From Alphaproteobacteria bacterium (GTDB lineage Bacteria; Pseudomonadota; Alphaproteobacteria; Thalassobaculales; Thalassobaculaceae), in contig JAPKDN010000033.1 in the NCBI GenBank assembly GCA_028822575.1, forward strand, positions 1 through 13,094: a stretch of 13,094 nucleotides of DNA, given 5' to 3'. Position numbers and translations under genes: made by a program. The notes beneath the pieces are model-generated. The model saw nothing but the letters and a program-made list of their open reading frames with translations, was not told the DNA's origin and made no database searches. Below, in pieces: positions 7,380 to 13,094 of this stretch. Position 1 is the first letter of the stretch; the number at the start of each line of letters is the position of its first letter.

Positions 7380-8138
7380 ATGGGCAGGCTAGATGGAAAG
7401 GTGGCGCTGGTAAGTGGTGGCGCGCGCGGTCAGGGAGCCGCCGAGGCGCGGGTTTTTGCCGCGGAGGGAGCCAAGGTGGTATTTGGCGATCTGCGCGATG
7501 ACGAGGGCGCGGTCGTCGAGGCGGAGATTAGGGCGGCGGGCGGCGAGGCGACCTACTTGCATCTCGATGTGACCCAAGAGGACCAATGGCAAGCGGCGGT
7601 CGCCAAGGCCGTGGATGGCTATGGTGGGCTCCAAATTTTGGTGAACAACGCCGGCATCGTCATCCCCAGGGCCCGCATCGAGGACCGTACGGTCGAGGAA
7701 TGGGACTTGGTTCAGACGGTTAATGTGAAGGGCGTGTTCCTAGGGACCAAGCATGCCATTCCTGCGATGCGGGCCTGTGGCGGCGGCTCGATCATCAACA
7801 TCGCCTCAGTCGCCGGCTTCGGCCAGTCGACCACCCAGGAACCGGCCTATGCCGCCAGCAAGGGCGCGGTGCGGATCTTCAGCAAGGTCACCGCGACTCA
7901 GCACGCCAAGGACAAGATCCGCTGCAACACGATCTTTCCTGGCCCCATCGACACTGAGATGATTCACGCCGCCATGTCCGACCCCAAGGTCCTAGCCGAG
8001 CGTCTGTCGCGTGTGCCGCTGGGGCGCCTCGGAACCATCGACGAGATCGTCGCCGCCGTGATGTTCCTGGCCTCGGATGACTCGGCCTATATGACTGGTG
8101 GAGAAATGGTGATCGACGGTGGCGCCACCAGTATGTGA
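7380..8138 (+). CDS. Short-chain dehydrogenase/reductase (classical SDR, NAD-type)
   Basis: A complete 252-aa classical SDR that would interconvert an alcohol and a ketone in the cytosol. Seen: cofactor motif SGGARGQG (12-19, the TGxxxGxG equivalent with Ser replacing Thr), Asp37 at the end of strand beta-2 (VFGDLRD), which indicates NAD(H) over NADP(H), the NNAG motif, and the catalytic tetrad Asn115, Ser143, Tyr157 and Lys161 (YAASK). The C-terminal MTGGEMVIDGGATSM tail is typical. N-terminal wording resembles hydroxysteroid or cyclopentanol dehydrogenase-type SDRs, but this group has too many specificities to assign a substrate. It follows the deacylase-like gene by 15 bp and precedes the methyltransferase by 22 bp, so it probably belongs to a three-gene operon. 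Oxidising an alcohol released by the hydrolase is a reasonable inference. Confidence 0.93.
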   Translation: MGRLDGKVALVSGGARGQGAAEARVFAAEGAKVVFGDLRDDEGAVVEAEIRAAGGEATYLHLDVTQEDQWQAAVAKAVDGYGGLQILVNNAGIVIPRARIEDRTVEEWDLVQTVNVKGVFLGTKHAIPAMRACGGGSIINIASVAGFGQSTTQEPAYAASKGAVRIFSKVTATQHAKDKIRCNTIFPGPIDTEMIHAAMSDPKVLAERLSRVPLGRLGTIDEIVAAVMFLASDDSAYMTGGEMVIDGGATSM

Positions 8139-8148
8139 GCCGACAGAT

Positions 8149-8152
8149 GAGG
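8149..8152 (+). promoter_or_regulatory. Ribosome-binding site supporting a GTG start for the methyltransferase
   Basis: GAGG lies 8 nt before a GTG at 8161. The only earlier start in the frame, GTG 8119, lies inside the SDR gene without such a site and would add 14 residues of unrelated sequence. Confidence 0.45.
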
Positions 8153-8160
8153 CCCTAGCT

Positions 8161-8847
8161 GTGCCCCCGCGCGAATCGACCAACGCCCCGGTGGCCTGTC
8201 CGGTTTGCCGGGCGCCGGATCCGCCGTTTTTCATGAGCGTCGGAAGCCAGGATTACCGGCGCTGTGACTGTTGCGAGGCGCGGTTCCTGGATCCAAGCCA
8301 ACGGATGAGCGCGGGGGATGAACGCGCCCACTACCTGACCCACGAAAATGACGTCGATGACCCCGGCTACCGGCGGTTCCTATCGAAACTGTCCGAGCCG
8401 TTGCTGGAGCGGTTGGCGCCGAACCGGAGCGGTCTTGATTTCGGTTGCGGTCCAGGACCGGCCTTGGTGGCGATACTGCTCGAGGCCGGGCACGAAATGG
8501 CGGTGTATGATCCGTTCTTCACACCCGACGCCGCCGTCCTGGACCGACGTTATGACTTTATCACCTGTACCGAGGTTTTGGAACATCTCCACCACCCGGC
8601 GGATGTGCTGGAGCGTATCGATACCCTTTTGCGTCCCGGCGGGTGGTTCGGAGTAATGACCAGTTTTCAAACCGACGATGGGCGGTTCGCGAATTGGCGT
8701 TATCGTCGGGAGCCGACCCATGTGGTTTTCTACCGTGAGGCCACGTTGCGTTTCATCGCTGAGGAGCGGGGATGGTCCTGCGAAATTCCGACCAAGGACG
8801 TGGCATTGATGCGCAAGCCAACGCCGTTGAGCGGGGACCTGGAGTAA
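8161..8847 (+). CDS. Zinc-ribbon class I SAM-dependent methyltransferase
   Basis: A 228-aa Rossmann-fold methyltransferase with a GTG start. Seen: an N-terminal four-cysteine zinc-ribbon-like module (CPVC near residue 13 and CDCC near 37), a linker LTHENDVDDPGYRRFL, SAM motif I LDFGCGPG (92-99), an acidic residue after strand 2 (VYDPFF), the motif TCTEVLEHLHHPADVL, LLRPGGWFGVMTS, and a conserved-looking end YRREPTHVVFYREATLRFIAEERGW. This matches a widespread proteobacterial family annotated only as class I SAM-dependent methyltransferase (Methyltransf_23 type); I know of no established substrate. It sits 22 bp after the SDR on the same strand, so it is probably co-transcribed, yet a methyltransferase has no obvious place in a hydrolysis/oxidation pathway. 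It may be an unrelated passenger or act on a pathway intermediate. Confidence 0.88.
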   Translation: MPPRESTNAPVACPVCRAPDPPFFMSVGSQDYRRCDCCEARFLDPSQRMSAGDERAHYLTHENDVDDPGYRRFLSKLSEPLLERLAPNRSGLDFGCGPGPALVAILLEAGHEMAVYDPFFTPDAAVLDRRYDFITCTEVLEHLHHPADVLERIDTLLRPGGWFGVMTSFQTDDGRFANWRYRREPTHVVFYREATLRFIAEERGWSCEIPTKDVALMRKPTPLSGDLE

Positions 8848-8966
8848 GGGCGCCGATCTTCACCCGCTGATGAATCATCACGCCCGCCGCGGGTTCAATT
8901 GACACCTCTGGTTGCCCCGCCCACCGTGTCCCATGACCGAGGTGGCAAGTCGAAAGGGGCATGATC
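8848..8966 (+). promoter_or_regulatory. GMC gene upstream region: -35-like box and ribosome-binding site
   Basis: This gap holds a perfect TTGACA (8899-8904), but no convincing -10 follows at 16-18 bp (the sequence there is CACCGTGTC), so any promoter is unproven or needs an activator. AAAGGGG (8953-8959) ends 7 nt before ATG 8967 but only 1 nt before ATG 8961, favouring the later start for the GMC gene. A nested palindrome at 8862-8894 lies just upstream of the TTGACA. Confidence 0.35.
8862..8894. repeat. Nested inverted repeat upstream of the GMC gene (candidate operator)
   Basis: The core TGATGAATCATCA (8868-8880) is a perfect 13-bp palindrome with 6-bp arms about a central A. It lies directly inside a second repeat, ACCCGC (8862-8867) pairing with GCGGGT (8889-8894). 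The odd-spaced core looks like a dimeric regulator-binding site and ends 18 bp before a TTGACA box, a position more typical of activator binding. No T-run follows, so a terminator for the methyltransferase gene is less likely. Function is inference. Confidence 0.4.
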
Positions 8967-10583
8967 ATGCTTGACGATGGCGCGGAGTTTGATTTTGTCG
9001 TTAGTGGCGCCGGTTCCGCCGGATGCGCGGTCGCGGCGCGCTTAAGCGAGTCCGGCATGTACAGCGTGCTGCTGCTGGAGGCGGGCCCCAAGGATATCAA
9101 TCCCTGGATCCATATACCGCTCGGCTTTCCAAAGGTTTTCACCGACGAGAAGGTCAATTGGAAGTTCGAGACCGAGCCCGTCGAGGCTCTGAACAACCGT
9201 AAGCTCTATCAGCCCCGTGGCAAGGTGCTGGGTGGTAGTAGTTCGATCAACGGAACGATCTATATCCGCGGCCAGCACGGCGATTATGACGAGTGGCGCC
9301 AACGTGGCCTGGTCGGTTGGGATTGGGATTCCGTCCTGCCGTTCTTCAAGAAGGCCGAGGATAACGCGCGCGGGGCCGATGGTCTGCATGGGGCCGGCGG
9401 GCCGCTCCGGGTCTCTGATGTGCCGCAAGCCTGGGATTTGCCCACCGCCATGGTCGCGGCGGCGATCGAGGCCGGCATCCCCGCGAATCCTGATTTCAAT
9501 GGGGCGGAGCAGGAGGGCGCTGGGTTCTATCAATTCACGGCGACTAAGAAACGCCGCTGGAGTTCTGCCAAGGCCTATCTCGGGCCAGCCAAGGGTCGCC
9601 AAAACCTTCACATTGAAACCGGCGCCCATGTGCGGCGGGTCCTGATCGAGGACGGCAAGGCCGTGGGCATCGAGTTTCAGACCCGGGCGGGCGTGCGAAC
9701 CGCCAAGGCGCGGCGCGAGGTCATCGTCTCTGGTGGCACTTTCGGGTCACCTCAATTGCTACAGCTATCCGGTGTAGGACCGGGCGATCTGTTGGCCGAG
9801 ATGGGGATCGCGGTGAAGGCCGATCTGCCGGGTGTCGGCTCGCATCTTCGGGACCATTTCAACACCTATCTCGCGTTCCGTTGCGCCAAGCCGGTCACCG
9901 CCAATGACCTCGCCAACAGTATCCCGCGCCAGATCATCGCTGGGGCGCAATATGCGTTGTTTCAATCGGGGCCTCTGACAAGTACTGGGATTTGCGCTGG
10001 CGCGTTCCTGCGCTCCGACCCGCGTTTGGAGCGCCCAGATCTCCAGATCAACATGTTCAACTGGGCCGCCGCGTCACGCAACGTCGACGGGGTCGTCCCA
10101 TTCCCGTTCTCGGCCTTTACCTTCAGCCCGGTTCATCTGCGCCCAGACTGCGACGGCTCGGTCCGGATCAAGAGCTCGGACCCCCTTGACGCGCCCGCGA
10201 TCCGCTATGAGTTCCTGCGTAGCGAGTACGACAAACAAGCAATCCTGCACGGCATGCGGGTCGCCCGCGAGATCGCCAAACAGCCGGCACTGAAGGACTT
10301 CATGGTCGAGGAAGTGCTCCCCGGTCCGGGGGTGGCCAGCGATGAGGAAATGCTCGCCGATGTGCGGGAGCGGGCGGTGGCCAACTATCACCCAGTGGGA
10401 ACCTGCCGAATGGGCGACGCCATGGATTCCGCCACGGACGCGGGATTGCGGGTGCATGGGATAGACCGCCTGAGGGTCGCCGACGCCTCGATCATGCCGT
10501 CGATCGTCGCTGGCAACACCAACGCCCCCAGCATCATGATCGGCGAGAAGTGCGCGGCGATGGTGTTGGAGGATGCGCGGTAG
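8967..10583 (+). CDS. GMC-family FAD-dependent alcohol dehydrogenase/oxidase (choline dehydrogenase-like)
   Basis: A complete 538-aa glucose-methanol-choline oxidoreductase that would oxidise an alcohol to an aldehyde using FAD. Seen: N-terminal dinucleotide-binding GAGSAG followed by LLLEAGP, the first GMC signature around GKVLGGSSSINGTIYIRG, the second signature GTFGSPQLLQLSGVG, and the C-terminal catalytic pair His475 (NYHPVGTCRMG) and Asn519 (GNTNAP). The 44-residue spacing equals that of His466/Asn510 in choline oxidase. No signal peptide. ATG 8961 is an alternative start, but the AAAGGGG element fits 8967 better. It lies 119 bp after the methyltransferase with a possible operator between, so it may be a separate unit. 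Its stop is 7 bp from that of the converging minus-strand gene. Substrate unknown; acceptor could be quinone or oxygen. Confidence 0.93.
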   Translation: MLDDGAEFDFVVSGAGSAGCAVAARLSESGMYSVLLLEAGPKDINPWIHIPLGFPKVFTDEKVNWKFETEPVEALNNRKLYQPRGKVLGGSSSINGTIYIRGQHGDYDEWRQRGLVGWDWDSVLPFFKKAEDNARGADGLHGAGGPLRVSDVPQAWDLPTAMVAAAIEAGIPANPDFNGAEQEGAGFYQFTATKKRRWSSAKAYLGPAKGRQNLHIETGAHVRRVLIEDGKAVGIEFQTRAGVRTAKARREVIVSGGTFGSPQLLQLSGVGPGDLLAEMGIAVKADLPGVGSHLRDHFNTYLAFRCAKPVTANDLANSIPRQIIAGAQYALFQSGPLTSTGICAGAFLRSDPRLERPDLQINMFNWAAASRNVDGVVPFPFSAFTFSPVHLRPDCDGSVRIKSSDPLDAPAIRYEFLRSEYDKQAILHGMRVAREIAKQPALKDFMVEEVLPGPGVASDEEMLADVRERAVANYHPVGTCRMGDAMDSATDAGLRVHGIDRLRVADASIMPSIVAGNTNAPSIMIGEKCAAMVLEDAR

Positions 10584-10590
10584 GAGAAAG

Positions 10591-12309
10591 TTACCCCGCC
10601 AACGCACCCTTGATTACATGCCCCGGTAGGGCTCCCGTCGCCTCGCCATGCTCTAAGGTTACCGCGCCGTTGACGATGGTCGCGGCGATACCGTCGGCCT
10701 TTTGCACCAGGCGTCGCGCGCCACCCGGCAGATCGGTCTCGACCGTCGGCAGTCGCGGTTGGATAGCGTCGGCGTCGAAGACCACGATGTCGGCGTTCAT
10801 GCCGGTGCGGATCAAGCCCCGGTCGTGCATTTCCCAAGCCGAAGCATTGTCGAATGTCAGTTTGCGAACGGCTTCCTCCAAGGTGAAGGCCTCACGTTGG
10901 CGGACCCAGTAACTCAGCATATGGGTCTGCAGCGACGAGCCCATCTCCTGGCAGACATGGGCGCCTGAATCGGAGAAGGTCGCCAGGGTGCGCGGGTTCT
11001 TCAGCATGCCCAACACGTCATCCGGTTTCTCGTTCACCAGCGGTTGCACGAAGGCCAGATCCTCATTCTCGATGATCAGATCCATCATCACCTCGACCGG
11101 TCCCTGTCCGCGCGCCTTGGACAGATCGGCGATGGACGGGTCGTCCCATTTGATGTCGAACATCGGGAAGATGTTGGCGTAATCCGGCTTGCGCGGATCG
11201 GTGGTCGCGGCGCCGCCGCCCTGGAAGTCGGTACCCTTGGGTTTCATCCCGGCTTCCTCGGCGACCAGTCGGGCGCGCAGCTCCGGGTCTTGGAAGCGGA
11301 CCTTTTGTTCGGCCAGTGACAGCGCTCGAATCTCATTCCATGTGGGCAGGAAATCGAACGGCAGATACGACTTGGCCGAAAAGATCGCGTTGATCGATTT
11401 GGTCGTGCCTTGTCCGAATACCCGGGCGCCAGCGGCCACCACCTCTTCCATCCATTCGTACTGATAGGTCCAGGGATTGGGATTGTCGCCCTGGCTGGTA
11501 GAGAGTGTTCCAAACATCACGGGACGCCCTGAGCCGACTGCGACCTTGCGCAACTCTTCCATGAAGGCGCGCTGGGCCACCCCGCCGGAGACATCTGGCC
11601 CAATCTGGAAGATCCCGGCGTTGAGTTCCGCCATGGCGTCGACCAGAACCTCGATCTCGTGCCAATTGCCGATCCGGCTGGCGACCGGCCCGCCATCGGG
11701 GCGGATATGGGTACTGGCGCGCGAGGTCGACAGGCCCATGGCGCCGGCCATCATCGCCTCGCGCACGGAATGCGCCATCGCCTTGAGATCATCCTCGCTG
11801 GCTTCCTGGTCCAATGCTCGCTCGCCCATGGTGTACATGCGCAGCGCGGAGTGGCCGATATAGGACGCGTAGTTGATCCCCTTAGGCAGCGCCTCGACGT
11901 TGGCCAGGTATTCCGGGAAGGTCTCCCAGTTCCAGTTGATGCCCTCTAGCATTGCCTCGGTCGGGATATCCTCGACCGCTTCCAGGCATTGAGCGAACCA
12001 TTCTCGCGCCTCGGGCTTGCAGGGCGCCAGCGCGAAGCCGCAATTGCCCATGACCACGCTGGTCACCCCATGCCAGCAGGAGCAGCTTCCTAGTGGGTCC
12101 CATGCGACCTGTGCATCCATGTGGGTATGACCATCGATGAAGCCCGGCGCGACGATCATCCCATCGGCGTCGACGGTCTTTTCCGCCGGCGCCTTGATCC
12201 GCCCAATCTCGGTGACCTTGCCATCCTTGACGCCGACATCGGCCTTGAAGCGGGGCATGCCCGAGCCGTCCACGACGGTGCCGTTCTTGATCAGCAGGTC
12301 GAAACTCAT
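10591..12309 (-). CDS. N-acyl-D-amino-acid deacylase-like amidohydrolase (paralogue 2)
   Basis: A 572-aa cytosolic relative of the gene at 5655-7364. Seen: LLIKNGTVVDGSG, metal motif GHTHMDAQ with His61, His63 and Asp65, the cysteine motif GNCGFALAP with Cys90, LEAVEDIP, Asp447 in FSDSGAHV, and the C-terminal RTGMNADIVVFDAD. As in its paralogue, the two zinc-binding His motifs of classical D-aminoacylases are not evident (here FQIGPDVSG and VMFGTLSTSQGD). The frame stays open upstream to an ATG at 12477, but family homology starts at the 12309 ATG, which has GGAGG (12317-12321) at 7 nt. A plausible promoter lies just upstream, inside the longer frame. The sister sequence differs through much of the central domain, so this is an old paralogue rather than a recent duplication, and its substrate may differ. 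Confidence 0.88.
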   Translation of the reverse strand: MSFDLLIKNGTVVDGSGMPRFKADVGVKDGKVTEIGRIKAPAEKTVDADGMIVAPGFIDGHTHMDAQVAWDPLGSCSCWHGVTSVVMGNCGFALAPCKPEAREWFAQCLEAVEDIPTEAMLEGINWNWETFPEYLANVEALPKGINYASYIGHSALRMYTMGERALDQEASEDDLKAMAHSVREAMMAGAMGLSTSRASTHIRPDGGPVASRIGNWHEIEVLVDAMAELNAGIFQIGPDVSGGVAQRAFMEELRKVAVGSGRPVMFGTLSTSQGDNPNPWTYQYEWMEEVVAAGARVFGQGTTKSINAIFSAKSYLPFDFLPTWNEIRALSLAEQKVRFQDPELRARLVAEEAGMKPKGTDFQGGGAATTDPRKPDYANIFPMFDIKWDDPSIADLSKARGQGPVEVMMDLIIENEDLAFVQPLVNEKPDDVLGMLKNPRTLATFSDSGAHVCQEMGSSLQTHMLSYWVRQREAFTLEEAVRKLTFDNASAWEMHDRGLIRTGMNADIVVFDADAIQPRLPTVETDLPGGARRLVQKADGIAATIVNGAVTLEHGEATGALPGHVIKGALAG

Positions 12310-12316
12310 GGTTAAT

Positions 12317-12321
12317 CCTCC
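12317..12321 (-). promoter_or_regulatory. Ribosome-binding site fixing the start of deacylase-like paralogue 2
   Basis: GGAGG on the minus strand, 7 nt before the ATG at 12309. It supports this start over the in-frame ATG at 12477. Confidence 0.7.
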
Positions 12322-12347
12322 GCGATGATCGCACAATTCAAAAAAAA

Positions 12348-12376
12348 ATTCTATGCTCAGTTGGTTGAGGCGGCAA
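12348..12376 (-). promoter_or_regulatory. Sigma70-like promoter for deacylase-like paralogue 2
   Basis: On the minus strand TTGCCG (12371-12376) and TAGAAT (12348-12353) are separated by exactly 17 bp, matching four and five of six consensus positions. Transcription would start near 12341, in a run of nine A/T pairs (12340-12348), giving a leader of about 32 nt that contains the GGAGG. The A/T-rich tract is unusual for this window and fits easy promoter melting. The gene could then be expressed independently of the SDR upstream. Confidence 0.5.
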
Positions 12377-12504
12377 TCAGCGGGTGGATGAATCCGTGTG
12401 TGGGCATCTGGGATGACAACATATATTTCAGGGTTTAGGTCAGCCGCCGTTCGGGAAATAGCGCTTACAAGGCCCAATGGTTCATCGCCAATACCGCCCC
12501 ACCA

Positions 12505-13094
12505 TCACCCGGTCCAGCCCACTGGGCCCCGGAATGTCCGCATGTCCGGATAGCCGCTGACCGCCCAGGCGCCGTCGACCAGCAGGCTGCTACCGTTGAC
12601 ATAACTGGCATCGTCGCTGGCGAGATATAGGGCCGGCGCGGCGATTTCCTCGGGTTGCGCCGGGCGTCCCTGGGGAATGCGGGCGACGAAGGCGGCCAAC
12701 GTGTCTGGGTTCTCGAAATGCCGGCGGGTCAGAGGCGTTTCCACCAGTCCGGGCAGGACGGCGTTGACCCGAAGGCCCAGATCCGCGAATTCAAGCGCCG
12801 CGTTCTTGGTCAGCATTTCAACGCCGGCCTTGGCGGTGGCATAGGCGGCGCCGGCATGCATTGGAACATGGGCGTTGAGCGAGGCGACATTGACGATCGA
12901 CCCGACTTTTCTGGAGACCATGCGCCGCGCCTGATGCTTGACGCACAGGAAAACAGATTTCAGGCAAAGATCGATGGTGAAATCCCAATCCTCCTCGTTG
13001 AGATCGAGAAGATAACCGGCCCGATTTCCGCCCGCGACATTAAAGGCGTGGTCGAGGCCGCCGAAATGTTCGCTCGCTTCTTCGACAATCAAGG
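12505..13094 (-). CDS. Short-chain dehydrogenase/reductase, N-terminus missing
   Basis: About 196 codons of a classical SDR running off the right edge; the N-terminal cofactor loop (about 60-70 residues) lies outside, so the Met codon at 13092 is internal. Seen: the NNAG-equivalent NVAGG, the active-site serine in VNVASLNAH, the catalytic Tyr and Lys in AAYATAK (codons at 12841-12843 and 12829-12831), the NAVLPGLVETPL segment after the active site, and the closing YLASDDASYVNGSSLLVDGAW. It would oxidise or reduce an alcohol/ketone; cofactor preference cannot be judged. It is followed, 195 bp later on the same strand, by deacylase-like paralogue 2, mirroring the hydrolase-SDR pairing at 5655-8138. 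It clearly differs in sequence from that SDR. Confidence 0.92.
   Translation of the reverse strand, partial: LIVEEASEHFGGLDHAFNVAGGNRAGYLLDLNEEDWDFTIDLCLKSVFLCVKHQARRMVSRKVGSIVNVASLNAHVPMHAGAAYATAKAGVEMLTKNAALEFADLGLRVNAVLPGLVETPLTRRHFENPDTLAAFVARIPQGRPAQPEEIAAPALYLASDDASYVNGSSLLVDGAWAVSGYPDMRTFRGPVGWTG

Noticed and set aside
12355..12368. Partial dyad CTCAGTTGGTTGAG within the promoter spacer of deacylase paralogue 2
   Set aside because: Only four base pairs of perfect symmetry at the ends; too weak to call an operator.
12310..12477. N-terminal extension of deacylase paralogue 2 to an ATG at 12477
   Set aside because: The typical N-terminus begins at the 12309 ATG with an ideal GGAGG; the extension covers a likely promoter and A/T tract.

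Overview
The window looks like an accessory catabolic region from a G+C-rich bacterium (about 60% by eye). A Proteobacterium, plausibly an alphaproteobacterium, fits the types of enzyme present, but no rRNA, tRNA or other phylogenetic marker is available, so this is inference. There is no sign of transposases, integrases, tRNAs, CRISPR arrays or phage genes, and no transporter or regulator gene. Almost all of the sequence is coding.

Layout from left to right. (1) Positions 1-1057, minus strand: the first 352 codons of a metal-dependent amidohydrolase/deacetylase of the COG3964 type, running off the left edge. (2) A 157-bp divergent intergenic region, then a translationally coupled plus-strand operon of three genes (1215-5562). 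It encodes a xanthine dehydrogenase-family molybdenum hydroxylase: the molybdopterin large subunit, the FAD subunit, and a [2Fe-2S] subunit fused to a CoxG-like SRPBCC domain. (3) A second plus-strand group (5655-8847): an N-acyl-D-amino-acid deacylase-like amidohydrolase, an NAD-type short-chain dehydrogenase (SDR) and a zinc-ribbon SAM methyltransferase. (4) A GMC-family FAD alcohol dehydrogenase (8967-10583) behind a 113-bp gap that holds a nested palindrome. (5) On the minus strand, converging on the GMC gene with only 7 bp between stop codons, a second deacylase-like paralogue (12309-10591) with its own credible promoter. (6) Upstream of that, also on the minus strand, the C-terminal part of another SDR running off the right edge.

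How the genes may work together is inference. Three amidohydrolases, two SDRs, a GMC oxidase/dehydrogenase and a molybdenum hydroxylase suggest stepwise breakdown of an amide-, N-acyl- or N-heterocycle-containing compound. Possible steps are hydroxylation by the molybdoenzyme, hydrolysis of C-N (or ester) bonds by the amidohydrolases, and oxidation of the released alcohols by the SDR and GMC enzymes. The substrate cannot be read from the sequence. The most distinctive feature is the [2Fe-2S]-CoxG fusion. In CO dehydrogenase systems CoxG is a separate protein linked to membrane association and quinone delivery, so the fusion suggests a soluble hydroxylase that carries its own membrane/quinone adaptor. 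The repeated pairing of a deacylase-like enzyme with an SDR, once on each strand, is the second notable pattern.
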